From the NCBI GenBank assembly GCA_004794655.1, contig SMMW01000153.1, positions 62,001-126,000 of the forward strand: a DNA stretch of 64,000 bases, written 5' to 3'. How positions within the stretch are numbered: the stretch's first letter is position 1; every line of letters begins with the position of its first letter. Source of the stretch: Marisa cornuarietis (Eukaryota; Mollusca; Gastropoda; Architaenioglossa; Ampullariidae). The notes under the pieces are model-generated. The model saw nothing but the letters and a program-made list of their open reading frames with translations. It did not search any database and was not told where the DNA came from. The position numbers and the translations under genes are program-made. Below are positions 39,455 to 49,985 of the stretch, piece by piece.

Positions 39455-41993
39455 TAAACGATTTATAGGTGTGAAGAAGTACAAATTGCCCACTTGAAGA
39501 ATTCTGTTGCAGACGACACGGAAGTGTTGCTGCGGTTGCTGCCATTAGATGGCACGATGCATGCCGGGGTGTTCCAGTCATTGTCGCATGATGCAAACAG
39601 CAGCGATGGACGCAAGGAGATGATGAGATAGTAGACTGCCCAGGCGATGATCGTGTTGTAGTAGGCCCCGACAAAAGTGGCCGCGACACAGATGCCGAAC
39701 CCAATGCCTGGTACAACAACCAACAGAAAGGGTTTTGTACACATCGACTCACATACTATGTGTAGTATGACTAATCGGCTTCAGGTCATTGGCTTCATGC
39801 AGAGAATACGTTATATGTTTACTATGATTATCTTTTGGTTGGTTGGTTGGTTGGTTGGTTGGTTGGTTGGTTGGTTGGTTGGTTGGTTGGTTGGTTGGTT
39901 GGTTGGTTGGTTGGTTGGTTGGTTGGTTTCATTATATACTCGCATTCTGCTAAAAACTAGGACTTACAGTACAATGATAATGCATGTGAAGATGTGATAA
40001 AAATATTATCTTAAGCAAATGGTGCGTGTACTGTATCAATCTGCTGACAACGCTATTTAAAGAAGAAAGATAATTTATTTACATCGTAGATGAAATACTG
40101 AAAATATTGCACTATGGGCAGTGTTCTTCAATGATGTAAATAAGATTTAAATCAGCACCAGACAGGCCACTCTGTTGTTTTTATAAATGTGACGCTGGGG
40201 TAGATGGGATGAGATGTCTAAAGTAAAGCTTGACTTCATTTAAAGTAAAACGATTGCTTTTATAAACTATAATTATAATATGATTCCCCCCCCAACCTCA
40301 AAAAACCCTTAATGATAAAAAGGATACAGAATGTGTTCTGAGTTCTGACAGAGCACAGACATATAAACAGTACAGGTTATAGATGGGTTTCAGCGCAGTA
40401 TAACGTATTGTATGTGTCGTCAAGTCATCTGTCACCACTTCAATGTAACAGCTGTCAAAAACATATGATTAACAAGTCGATCGAATATGTCTATGCTTTG
40501 TCTTTTAAGGATGCCAAACCCTTATTGAGAAACGTCGGTAAACATTAAGGTAAGTATGACCAAAAGGGCGACTTCATCACAAAGCTGTTTGATATTCATG
40601 TCGGGTCAGCTACCAACATGCCGCCTTGTGGTTTCCTGATAACAGTACAACTTGAGGCACCTGAAGCTACAGGAACGGAAACCCCTTGATAAGGCATAAA
40701 TAGTCCGCAGACTACAAGACATAATTTTCAGAAAGAACAGGTATAATAAATATTTTGTTCAAAAAAAAAAAGAAAAACAATTAGTATCACATACCGCAGA
40801 ACATGGGGCATATTTTCTTCCATATTGTGATTGACCCTTGTCTGTGGAACTGGCCCAAAGCAAGCTCCATATAAAAGAGGGGTAGGCCCAGAAAAATCAG
40901 CATAATAATATAAGGTATCAGGAAAGCCCCTGCATCAATTCGAAAAAAATGCTCACAATTAAAATGCTATCTTAAAATATCTAAATATATATATATATAA
41001 ACTCTTCGACATGTAACAATGATCTGAAGTCCACTGACTAAATTTGTCTGATCTGTGTTTCCACTTGTGAACTTTTTATTGCAAGTAAAAATTTGTGTAC
41101 ACATTTCTGAGCGTTTTTGATCAGATAATCTTCTTCTTTGATGGCACATCAACTATTTTACACACAAATAGTTAGAAAAATCTCAAAAGGTTAATCTAAA
41201 ACGTTTACAATTTAATTCATTTATGGTAAATTAATAGTATCTCTTTCTGGAGAAAAATGCTTTTATTGAAATTTTGAAATGTAAATAGCAGACAAGATCT
41301 ATTGTGGAGCTGGACCGAAACGATTTATTGTAACAAAGTGAATGACATCCATTGTGGAGCTGGACCGAAACGATTTATTGCAACAGAGTGAATGACATCC
41401 ATTGTGGAACTGGACCGAAACGATTGATTGTAGCAGAGTGAATGACATTCAAGTTCACATCAGAGAATGAAAGAGAGAAGAAAGGCATGTTAAGTGTGTT
41501 GCTGTGCGATCTATGTAGGATACTTGCCGCCACCATTTTTATAGCAGACGTAAGGGAACCTCCAGACATTGCCAAGGTCGATAGCAAAGCCGATGACAGC
41601 GAGCAGAAAATCCACCTTCTTGTCCCACGTCTGCCTGTCGTCCTCACCATCTTCCACGATACGTGATGTTTCGTCCGTTTCACGTAGATGTGGCGTAAGC
41701 TGCTCTTGGACTGTGTTCCTGAGATGGAATATCTGTCTATTTTCTCCCAAGACGGGACTGCCACAGCTGGAAAAAGTACACTTAAAACCGTTCGAATCTC
41801 CATGACTGCGGGAGGTTGTCACTGTGCCGTTCGGTTTCATTTCGCATGCCCCTTCTTTCGGGGATAAACAGTTTGCGAACTGTTTGTCGACTGAACTACC
41901 TGAGTTCGCCGATGATAAATTTAGTCTTGGGTACAGAGAGACCAATGATACTTCACTTTCGTTTTGAGAGAAGGCACCAGAGTTTTCTTCCAT
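32352..41993 (-). CDS. SLC6-family sodium-dependent monoamine transporter, 13 coding exons
   Basis: The 13 exons listed separately join in frame to 679 residues. The family couples neurotransmitter uptake to sodium and chloride gradients through 12 membrane segments at the plasma membrane. TM1 reads [16 protein letters not shown]; the Asp (residue 139) marks amine transporters, since GABA and glycine carriers have Gly there. TM3 keeps [15 protein letters not shown]6 keeps FFSLGPGFG and TM8 keeps [15 protein letters not shown]. Extracellular loop 2 has the Cys pair in [10 protein letters not shown] and several N-glycosylation sequons. TMs 1-8 resemble serotonin transporters most. TMs 10-11 ([17 protein letters not shown]) look more like dopamine transporters, so substrate is left open. 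The N-terminal tail before TM1 is long (about 120 residues). Intron 1 has a GC donor. The ATG at 41993 is the first Met of the open frame. Confidence 0.95.
32614..32666. repeat. (CA)n(TA)n microsatellite in the last transporter intron
   Basis: About 18 CA units then about 8 TA units. Confidence 0.95.
32903..33070 (-). CDS. Transporter exon 12: TM11 end and TM12
   Basis: 168 nt, phase 0. Contains [20 protein letters not shown] and [15 protein letters not shown]. The acceptor at 33071-33072 was preferred because it gives the family-typical spacing. A second in-frame acceptor 30 bp upstream would add ten residues. Confidence 0.9.
33384..33527. mobile_element. hAT-like MITE, copy 2, in transporter intron 11
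   Basis: Same family as 27386-27533: AGTGGCGTAGGAACCGG at the left end and TTCCTACGCCACTG at the right end, with near-identical interior. The flanks share only CGACA, so the target duplication is imperfect. Confidence 0.88.
33910..34010 (-). CDS. Transporter exon 11: TM11 start
   Basis: 101 nt, phase 1 to 0. Contains [16 protein letters not shown] and [15 protein letters not shown]. Confidence 0.94.
34289..34388 (-). CDS. Transporter exon 10: TM10
   Basis: 100 nt, phase 0 to 1. Contains [20 protein letters not shown] and [12 protein letters not shown]-rich minisatellite lies immediately before its acceptor. Confidence 0.94.
34395..34745. repeat. 48-bp minisatellite in transporter intron 9
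   Basis: The core unit begins AAACATAAAGTATGCAACA and recurs at 48-bp steps, with CATGAAAC-type degenerate units at both edges. In transcript sense it is T-rich and runs up to the exon 10 acceptor. Confidence 0.93.
34992..35120 (-). CDS. Transporter exon 9: intracellular loop 4 and TM9
   Basis: 129 nt, phase 0. Contains [15 protein letters not shown] and [19 protein letters not shown]. Confidence 0.94.
36099..36211 (-). CDS. Transporter exon 8: TM8
   Basis: 113 nt, phase 1 to 0. Contains [16 protein letters not shown] and [15 protein letters not shown]. Confidence 0.95.
36805..36929 (-). CDS. Transporter exon 7: TM7
   Basis: 125 nt, phase 2 to 1. Contains [20 protein letters not shown]. 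Confidence 0.95.
37700..38090. mobile_element. TIR element with TTAA duplication, in transporter intron 6
   Basis: Ends AGGACTAGTGGGGTGCA and TGCACCCCACTAGTACT, flanked on both sides by TTAA (37696-37699 and 38091-38094). The 391-bp interior is non-coding. TTAA is the piggyBac target, but the TIR sequence itself does not prove that superfamily. Confidence 0.85.
38374..38477 (-). CDS. Transporter exon 6: TM6
   Basis: 104 nt, phase 0 to 2. Contains [18 protein letters not shown], the unwound substrate- and sodium-binding segment. Confidence 0.95.
38696..38830 (-). CDS. Transporter exon 5: TM5
   Basis: 135 nt, phase 0. Contains [32 protein letters not shown] and DFSRLASLE. Donor GTTGGT is weak; the frame and homology fix it. 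Confidence 0.92.
38984..39122 (-). CDS. Transporter exon 4: end of loop 2 and TM4
   Basis: 139 nt, phase 2 to 0. Contains [16 protein letters not shown] and [16 protein letters not shown]. The acceptor is TTTAG placed directly after about 30 TG units. Confidence 0.93.
39128..39187. repeat. (CA)30 tract forming a (UG)30 3' splice site of transporter exon 4
   Basis: 30 perfect CA units on the plus strand. On the transcript this is (UG)30 followed by UUUAG and then exon 4. Confidence 0.97.
39380..39455. repeat. (CTTT)n array in transporter intron 3
   Basis: About 19 units, (AAAG)n in transcript sense, starting about 38 bp after the exon 3 donor. Confidence 0.97.
39494..39707 (-). CDS. Transporter exon 3: TM3 and extracellular loop 2
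   Basis: 214 nt, phase 1 to 2. Contains [18 protein letters not shown], the [10 protein letters not shown] disulphide pair and sequons NGS, NRS and NTS. Confidence 0.95.
39835..39928. repeat. (GGTT)n array in transporter intron 2
   Basis: About 23 perfect units, (AACC)n in transcript sense, about 130 bp before the exon 3 acceptor. Confidence 0.98.
40795..40929 (-). CDS. Transporter exon 2: end of TM1 and TM2
   Basis: 135 nt, phase 1 to 1. Contains [18 protein letters not shown] and [10 protein letters not shown]. Acceptor TGCAG, donor GTATGT. Confidence 0.95.
41301..41450. repeat. 50-bp tandem repeat, three copies, in transporter intron 1
   Basis: Units start at 41301, 41351 and 41401 with ATTGTGGARCTGGACCGAAA and end AATGACATYC. 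Units differ by a few substitutions. Confidence 0.97.
41528..41993 (-). CDS. Transporter exon 1: N-terminal tail and TM1
   Basis: 466 nt. Starts [10 protein letters not shown], ends YKNGGG. The donor is G|GCAAGT. GT is absent, and the join to exon 2 (NGGGAFLIPY) requires this GC site. Confidence 0.93.
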
Positions 41994-44900
41994 CGTGATT
42001 TCCGATCGCAAGAGTGCTACATCTCACAAGACTTTTATTCCACGATTAATTTTCATTTCGTTGTAACGTGTGTATGAGCTTTTCTTTTTAAAGTATTAAC
42101 GTCTCTCAAAACAAAAGACCTCTCTTCCTCAGAACAACAATCTACTGAAGATCCAGAATGAAATCAAGAAGTCAGATTAATATCCATTAAGACCTATGTC
42201 TTATACCGTGAGCTTTCCTTGTTCAGTTACAGTTCGCTGTAACATCTTCAAAAAGCGATTAGTTGTTGTGGATGAAAACTTTCAGCACTGTCTTCATCCT
42301 CAAAAAGACGAGAATAAACAACGCCTACAGTCGCGGAGGAGAGCAAGATGAAACGGCAGAGAAGTTCCAAACTATATACAAGAAATCCAGTCAGTGTTAA
42401 CCCCTTCTCCTCCCTCGAAGGACGAAACCTCGCTCTTTCGCTGCGGCAAGCAATATCTGGCAGCAGGAGTTCATGGCAGCTTAAAAACGATCTCGTTTCT
42501 TATGCTGTGTCTGCGACCGCTGATAAAACAGTTTTTTAACCGTTTAGTCTTCAGAGTTTCTCCTTAGTGTCGTTCCTGTGAAAAATTTCTAGTAGCAGGA
42601 TATTTGCTGGAAAAATTTCTGCAAGAACGCGCCCTTCAGCGAGTTATCTTCTCCAGTGTCCAGTGACACCTAGTTTCTAATAGACCTTTTGCGGATAATG
42701 TTGAAATACCAGCACGTTCTGCAAAATTCTACTTCTTTCCGTTCTTCATCGTGTGTTTTCCATCAAATTAAAATAATGGCCTCAGAGCCCCTCCATCAGA
42801 CACATTAGAGATAATAGCTTTCCTGAATTTAAAGACAGCGGTTTCCTTTGCTTTTTAGGCCGTGACGTAAGGCGGTATCGTCTGCTTCAAGCATTTCCCT
42901 CCGGATGATAACAACTGCTAACCTTACAGTCCTCTAGCGCCTGTGCCACCTACGTAAGGTTATCTCCCTTTCCCGCCAAACCAGTGCACGAGTATTTTTC
43001 TAGGCTCACGCCACCTAAAAATTATCGCCCCTTTCCCTCCAATTAAGTGCTTATTGTTACAAGAATGTGAAGGTGTGGCTGACCTAAAGAAATCGGTTAT
43101 CACACAGAAATGGAGGCAACAGACAAAAGAGTTCTTGTTAGGGTACTTGCAAGACCGAAGACTCGTGGGTATTTGTCTTTGGTGACTGAGAACTTAGAAG
43201 CCAATAATCGCGGGCATTTTCACAAAAGTCAACGTACTTCTCAGCTTTCAAAATGTTAATATTTAAAAAGATTGCCACAGAATGTCTTCAGTCCATTTTC
43301 CTCGTTACCAATTTATTACAGTAAGTACTTATATGGCAGTATGTATATTGTACACTCCTTATTTTTTTGTCCATGACATATGTAAAATAAGGAATCCAAG
43401 AAAAAAAGAGAAACAACAAAAACATATTTTTTGCGTTTTTCTGGTCTATACTAAGCATCTTCGTTTCGTACTTTCAAAACCTTTTTTGATTAAAAGCCTC
43501 GCCCAGTCATATATAAAACAAGCTCAAATGTGCAGATTGACTCTTTTAATTAAATTGTTTGGGTATTATCTAGTCTTCGATGGATCTAACGTCTGACCTC
43601 ACCGAAGGCTACAACTATTGGGAAAGCCTCGAACACCTGCTAGTGACGCCACGTAATGTAGGTCCGTGAGTGAGCCGTTGCCACAACAGTGAGCCTACTT
43701 CTGTAACCGAAGAAAAATGAGGTTTTGACCTCTTTCGCAAAAGCAGAAGAAACAATTTTTGTTCCGTCGATTTTTTAAGAACTCGTATCTTGCAATTAAG
43801 TAAACCCTCTCAATTCAATGACGATTACACTCAGGTCAGCCTTTTAAACCAGAAGGTAAACCGGTTTCATCTTATCCATGTGCATATATGTGCTAATAAT
43901 CTGCAAATGCCAGTATCATAATTATTCTCATACACACAAAATTCAGCAACAGCCTATTATGTTATACGTGCTTTAGACGTGACTACAACGTCACAAAAGG
44001 GTGAGCCGCTTTCGGCAGACTGCCAGCAGTCCAACGATGTACGCCCGTGGATTAACTGTTAACTCCCATCTTTTTCAGTCGTCTGCTTCTGAGACTGTGT
44101 CTGGAAAGTCTTCCAAAACTTAATCACGCGGTCACTGGGGTCATGGGATCGTGCGATTCGAGTTCTGACAAGGTGTAATCACTGTAGCGTCGCGTGCAAC
44201 AGCCGTTGAGATTTGTCCTTTGTGAAGCGAGCGTTCACGAGATTGAGTCGACGGGTCTATGATGGGAGGAAGAACAGATGCCATAACAGTAGGGTTAGCC
44301 AGCCCCAACAGCCGCAACAGCAGCCAAATAAGTGACAAACACTGCAGCAGCATCAGTAATCATACAGCAGCAGCAGCAGCAACAACAACAACAACAACAA
44401 CAACACACTGTTAATTATTGTTATAGTTGTCTCGATTCCTCTTGCTTTCATATTGTTTTCAATTGCTGTCGGCGTCGATGTAACAGTAGCAGCGGCAACA
44501 GCATTAATAGAAGTATTACTGGGTTGTATTAATAAAATAGAAAGAACAATATTAGCAACCAAAACAATTAAAAAACAGGAAGAACAAATGAGTAAACAAA
44601 AACAATAATAATATCAAGAATAATAAAACAAAAACAACAAGAACAATCTCAAAACAACGACAATAACATTTTTTTGAAAAAACAGCAAAACAACAAGAAC
44701 AATAACAGCAAGAGTGAAAACAACAAAAACAACAACAGCAACAGCAACAACAAAAAATACCAAACAAGAAGCACAAAAGCAATAATTAAAAACAACAACA
44801 ATCTTAATCTAGAATGCTTCTCATAATGTTTTCATCTCCTTGGATATTAACTGTTGCAAGTCGCACATACAGAGCCAAGTTTTCAGTTAATAGCCCTGTG

Positions 44901-47520
44901 ATATCCTTGCCTTGGCGTCCTGCCTGGTGCTAAGGAAACGCCGGTGGCAATATAGATTAGGCTGAGCTTCCTTTCCGCGTGAGCTTCAAGCCAAAAATGA
45001 AAATAAATATCCGTTTCTTGCTCCACGAACGTGTTTCTGATTGATTACATCGTGTTGCTACGTGAAGCGAGATATGCCCCTCGATCGTGCTGCCGCCTGG
45101 CTCTGGAGGCAAACAGGGAGAGAAGGTCGCACTGATAAGGGGGGCTGGAATGGAGAAAGCCTTTGATTCAGCTTCTTGTTAAATGTCCTGAGCGGTTGCG
45201 ATCCGATGGAAAATATGTCGGAATGTGCTTTTCACGCGCACACTTTAGGTTAGAGCTTTCTTCTTTTTTTTTTCCTGAAATCTAGCTTCTTTGTTTTTCA
45301 TACCTCCGCCTCGCTCGCCATTCTCATGCCATCTATATCCGAGTCTGTCTGTTAAGGACCAGAGTTCCTCCAGAGAGACCTCCCATTCTTGTCGCACACA
45401 TCTCGATGTCTTTAGTATGTTTTTAGTTTTCTGTGTCTCCTATCATCATGACTTGATTTCCTTCCATTCAGTGTTCACTGTGCCTATGTTCTTTTTTTCC
45501 TATATGGTTGAAGGCTGAGTCAGTCATCTTGTACTGTTATTACTTTTTTCCGTTCCAGTGTTCACTATTCTCACATTTTTTTTCTAAATGGTTAAAGGCA
45601 CTCAGTCATCTTCTACTATCGTTAATTTTTTTCCGTTCCAATGTTCGCTGTTCTCAGATTCTTTACTTTTTTAAAGGATTTAAGGTATTCAACTTAACTC
45701 TTTGCTGTTTGCTCAAAAGCCTCTACCAGGCGATGAACAACGAACGTTGATCGGTTAAGTTTATAGAATGAAACCAATTATTTGTACATCTTGGTAGATT
45801 TACAAAAAAAATAGTTTCCTAGGTCCATGGTTATCTTTTAAAACTACGTTTGTTTTATATCAGACTGAATTGTTGCAGAAATATTCCAACAAGTGCGGAC
45901 ATGGGTTAGTTCAATAAAAATACAAATTGTCATCAATTATCTATCTATATATCTATCATAATTATACATCATACATATTTCAGGCACTAAAAAAACAGCA
46001 GTATAGCAATATAAAAGTGCATTATACACTTTCATTCATTTACCTGCACCATTACAACATTATAACAATGTGAGTAGGATGGTACGGCACAATACCACGC
46101 TTTCATACACATATACACATTATATATGTATTAATGTATCCTACCAATATATATTATATATCTCAAGTCAATCCTTCTTTACTTCACTACCTTTCGCGCT
46201 CTCGTGATCAGATGTATGTAGCAATTATAAGCAAGAACGAAGAACTAAAATGACTTGTCCTCTATTGGAACATGAAAACTTGTCAATAAATGAGCGAATC
46301 TGAATACTGATATACACACAATACTGATAACACACAATGATTTGAACATAAGTATTTATATTTATGAAATTAATTTATATTAATTATTTATATTTATGAA
46401 AATTATTCTTTTCCAAAATCATGCACCGAGAAGAAAATTAAATAGTTTAGACCCCGGTTTAAGCTTTTTCAAGAAGACACCTGTTGCCTTTTTATACATT
46501 ACTACACCTTGTAAGGGTTTTTTTAATTTAAGCCGAAAATGTTTAATTGGAAGAACAACTAAATTTAGTTTCTTGTGCTATTATTTCTTTTTAATCATTA
46601 TTTTTAAGATGTATAACTTGTCGTGTCTGTTTGTTTAGGGTTTTTTTTAATTTTCATCGCAGATATGTTTGTGAAGAAGCCAGAATGAATATAAAAACAT
46701 ACTTTTTTGTTAATGAATTTCATAATTATTCGTGGGTGTGGACCGCAAGTTTAGTCTAGAGGATGAACACTGTGGCATTCCTTATCCTGGTGACTTTTTG
46801 GAGGAAGATTTGCAGGACTCGAATTGCTAGCTTTTTGTAAAAAAAAAATTAAAAAATAAAAAAAACACGAAAACTGCAAATAATCTGTATATTGTCTTTG
46901 CCATAAAACAGCACGGAGAAGTAGCCTCGTGTCGCAGATATTTATTTTGCGGTGAGGCTTAGCTTTCACAGACGATAAGCACCCGTGTTGCCTGGCAGCA
47001 GCGTGTGCGCGCAAAGCACGAGCAACTTTCGGGTCAGAGGTCACAAACATCCCCGTGTTCAGCATCGAGACACGTTGACGTCAAAGAATTCGATCTTGAT
47101 GGCGAGTTCACGGTGCAGTGGGAGGTATAAAGACGAATTTTTCTTTTATCTCACCTGACGTTGTCAGATGTTTTTCTTTCACTTCGCCAGAACCGCCATT
47201 CGCCGTCAGCAACTATTTCGATGATAATCTTGTTTATTTTCCATTCCAGGCTTTTAACGCGATTTTCTCTCCCCGGCTTTGCCAGCTCTTTATCTTAAGA
47301 GCCTGGAAAAGTCAGCAAGGACACATCTGCAGGCGTGTTATCTGATGTATCATTGCTAAACTTGCTACCTCAGAATGCGCCTCTTTCAAACCATTAGGCG
47401 CGGGTCACGGGTGGCCCCTCTGAGTAGAGCGTGCAGGAATGCGCCGCCATTTCCTCTACTAATGATCATAGGAAAACCTTAGGCCATACCTAACGGCTTT
47501 ACAACTCTGTACCGTGAACA
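41994..47520. other. Region upstream of the transporter gene, no gene recognised
   Basis: It should contain the transporter promoter and 5' UTR, but no TATA or clear first non-coding exon could be fixed. CAG/AAC simple repeats occupy about 44361-44760. A short match to the LINE-3'-end repeat (TCGGCAGACTGCCAGCAGTCC-like) is near 44010-44050. The open frames are random or low-complexity. Confidence 0.45.
44361..44405. repeat. (CAG)n/(CAA)n array
   Basis: CAG units run directly into CAA units, within a longer AAC-rich region reaching about 44760. Confidence 0.93.
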
Positions 47521-48378
47521 TTTGTAGATTTGTCGCTTCTTCTTCTTCCTTCCTTCCTTCCTTCCTTCTTTTTTCTTCCTTTTTCCTTTTTTCTTTCTTC
47601 TGTCTTCTTTCTTTCTTCCTTCTTCTTTCTTCGCACCTCTTCTTCTTCAATTTTTTTTCTTTTTCTTCTTCTTCCTCGTCATCAGTGCCAGAATTTTGAC
47701 AGCCATGTACGAGAGGAAATTCATTGAAACTACAACTTCAGACCAAGTGTTCAAGCGATCAAACCGACTTTATCTCGCCTTAACTGTAAGATCTCGTTGT
47801 TTTATTTGTTGTTATGCTTTTGTCTCTGTTTGCATACTATGTTCATTTTGAATCTACATTTGTATATTTTTGTATGTGATGCTTTTGTAAGAACATTGAA
47901 GTGTGAAAATGTGAGAAATAAATCTTCTTATTAGTAGTGGTAATAATAGTTTCATCAATCTCTTTTTCCTTTTCTTGTTGTTTCTTCTTGTCTTCTTCTC
48001 CTCCTCTCTTTCTATTTTTTTTCTTTGTCCTTTTTCTCCGCCTCCGATGTTTCTTTACTCTCGTTTTCTGCCGCCTCGTCGTCTTCCTCCTCCTTTTCCT
48101 TTTCGTCTTCCCTTCCTCCTTTTCTCTATTCTCTTCTTCTTCCTCTTTTTCTAATTTTCTTCTTTCTCCTCTTCTTTCTCTTTCTCATTTTCTTGCTTCA
48201 CTTCCTTTTCTTAGTTCTTCGCCTTCTCCTCGTCTTCGTCTTCTTCGTACTCCTTTTCTTCTTTCTTCTCCTCGCCTCCTTTTTTCTTTATTCTCTTCTT
48301 ATTCTTTCTCCCTTTTCTATTCTTCCTCCTCCTCTTCTTCCTCTTTCTTCTGTTCTCCTGTCTTTTTTTCCTCTTATA
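47521..48378. repeat. Long pyrimidine-rich (CTT/CCT) tracts
   Basis: Two blocks, about 47536-47685 and 47961-48378, almost all C and T on the plus strand. They create open frames made of S, F, L and P only, which are not genes. Confidence 0.93.
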
Positions 48379-48560
48379 AATTACTAGTCAAGAAATGTGA
48401 CATGAGTCATACAAGCGTTTTATTTATTAATACGTGTCAGCCGACAAGAATGAAATTAATGATGTCGTTACGGGGGTTCTGAAAGGTACACACGTGTACT
48501 CACCCACGCACAGGTATGATGAATGAAGTAATTAATAAAAGGACCACCCACTCTCTCTTC

Positions 48561-48595
<35 letters not shown>

Positions 48596-49520
48596 CGGGA
48601 AATGAGAAGAAGGAAAAAATCCACGCAGTTGCACTCTTTATACACATGGTGTTTAGGAGAAGATTCTAGAAATATGTTTGAAGAAAGATAAACATATAGG
48701 CAGCGGTGCTGTCTTCAATTTTCTTCACCATCAAGGCATGCCTGAAAAATCAACTGCTTTTTTCATGACGTCACTAGATGCGGCTGGATCCCCTTACCGT
48801 TATTAACTTTAAGTAGCTAACCAAGAAAACGTCTTGTCATGTCAGCACACCAGCTGAAAGCGAAAATAATTTTCACAAAATGTGATTTTTTTTACGTAGA
48901 TAGAAGAAAAGAAAGACGTGCATCACTTCTTATTGCTTTGAAAATAGAATATTTTGAGTTAATAGAGCAGCTAACAAGCATGGCTTTCTCCTCTTAACTC
49001 CTTCAAAAGATTTAAAGAATCATAATAATGCTACCGCATGTATCTCTGTTTCAAGTATTCTTTCACATCTACGGATGTATATTTAAATTCATTGATAGTT
49101 TTTTTTCTATTGTACACCTATGTGCTTTCAAAGAAACTTTTGTTATTACCTGCATTTTGCATGCTAGTTTGAACTAAACGATTCCATGTTTTTATCACCA
49201 GGATTCTTTTCCTTTGATTCCGCTTTCAGCCTTTTGTGTCTTTATATTTCATTGAGGTTATATCTTGAAAAGAATCATGGCAAACTTTTTTGCGATCAGT
49301 GATTTTATTCCATGTGACTTGTGGTGCGCACTGGTGACATCTTGTTTCCAAATTATGTGATGTGTGAGTATTGTTTGCCCGCCTTCCTCTGACGGTCGGT
49401 TCTCTTTGTCAGCTTTTAACATGATTTGCGAATTTTTCTCATTGATATGACAAGTTCCATTCTTGTCCGATTAAATGAATAGGAATGCACGTAATAAACA
49501 TGCATGAAGGCATTAACGCA

Positions 49521-49597
<77 letters not shown>

Positions 49598-49705
49598 GCG
49601 ATTAAAGCAGATTACAGAAACGCAGTTAGTTGGATTTTTTTTCTTCTTTGTCTAAGTTAAACAACAAACACTTAGCCACACTTGTGGCCTTTGTTTTAAC
49701 TACAA
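48379..49705. other. Intergenic, no gene recognised
   Basis: Short CA tract at about 48571-48596, AT-rich elsewhere, long CA tract at 49522-49595. Confidence 0.5.
49522..49595. repeat. (CA)n microsatellite
   Basis: About 37 CA units. Confidence 0.98.
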
Positions 49706-49716
49706 TTATTATCCTA

Positions 49717-49985
49717 GGGGAACCGGATGGCCGAGTGGTTAGAGCGCTGTCGTCCGAACCGAGAGCGCGCTGGTTCAATTCCCGATAAGCGCAGCAAACT
49801 TCCCCCCAGTCGACCCAGCTGACGGAAATGGGTACCTGACTCCTTAGAGGGTTGGGGAAGGTAAGACAGCGAGGGAGAGGAGATTGGCACCACCCTCATG
49901 TAAAAGCTGGCCCCGAGAACAGTGGGGTCTCTAACACCTCACTCCCCAACGACCTGAACAGGTTATGGGATGACCTTTACCCTTT
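49717..49985 (+). mobile_element. tRNA-derived SINE, family S2, with target-site duplication
   Basis: The head carries TGGCCGAGTGGTTAGAGCG (A box) and GGTTCAATTCC (B box), as in Ser/Leu-type tRNAs, followed by a body of about 190 bp. It is flanked by TTATTATCCTA at 49706-49716 and 49986-49996. The 3' tail is pyrimidine-rich (ACCCTTTT-like). The direct repeats show insertion by target-primed reverse transcription. Confidence 0.9.

Noticed and set aside
41994..42011. Upstream start of the transporter frame at 42011
   Set aside because: The codon there is TTG. The first ATG in frame is at 41993.
43282..43596. Plus-strand open frame of 104 residues
   Set aside because: AT-rich composition, no recognisable domain, no promoter or splice context.
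47937..48482. Open reading frame of 181 residues on the plus strand
   Set aside because: It consists almost only of S, F, L and P from a CT-rich tract and has no domain or codon signature.
49720..49800. A genuine tRNA gene (Ser/Leu type)
   Set aside because: No acceptor-stem pairing, and it is followed by a shared SINE body with flanking direct repeats.
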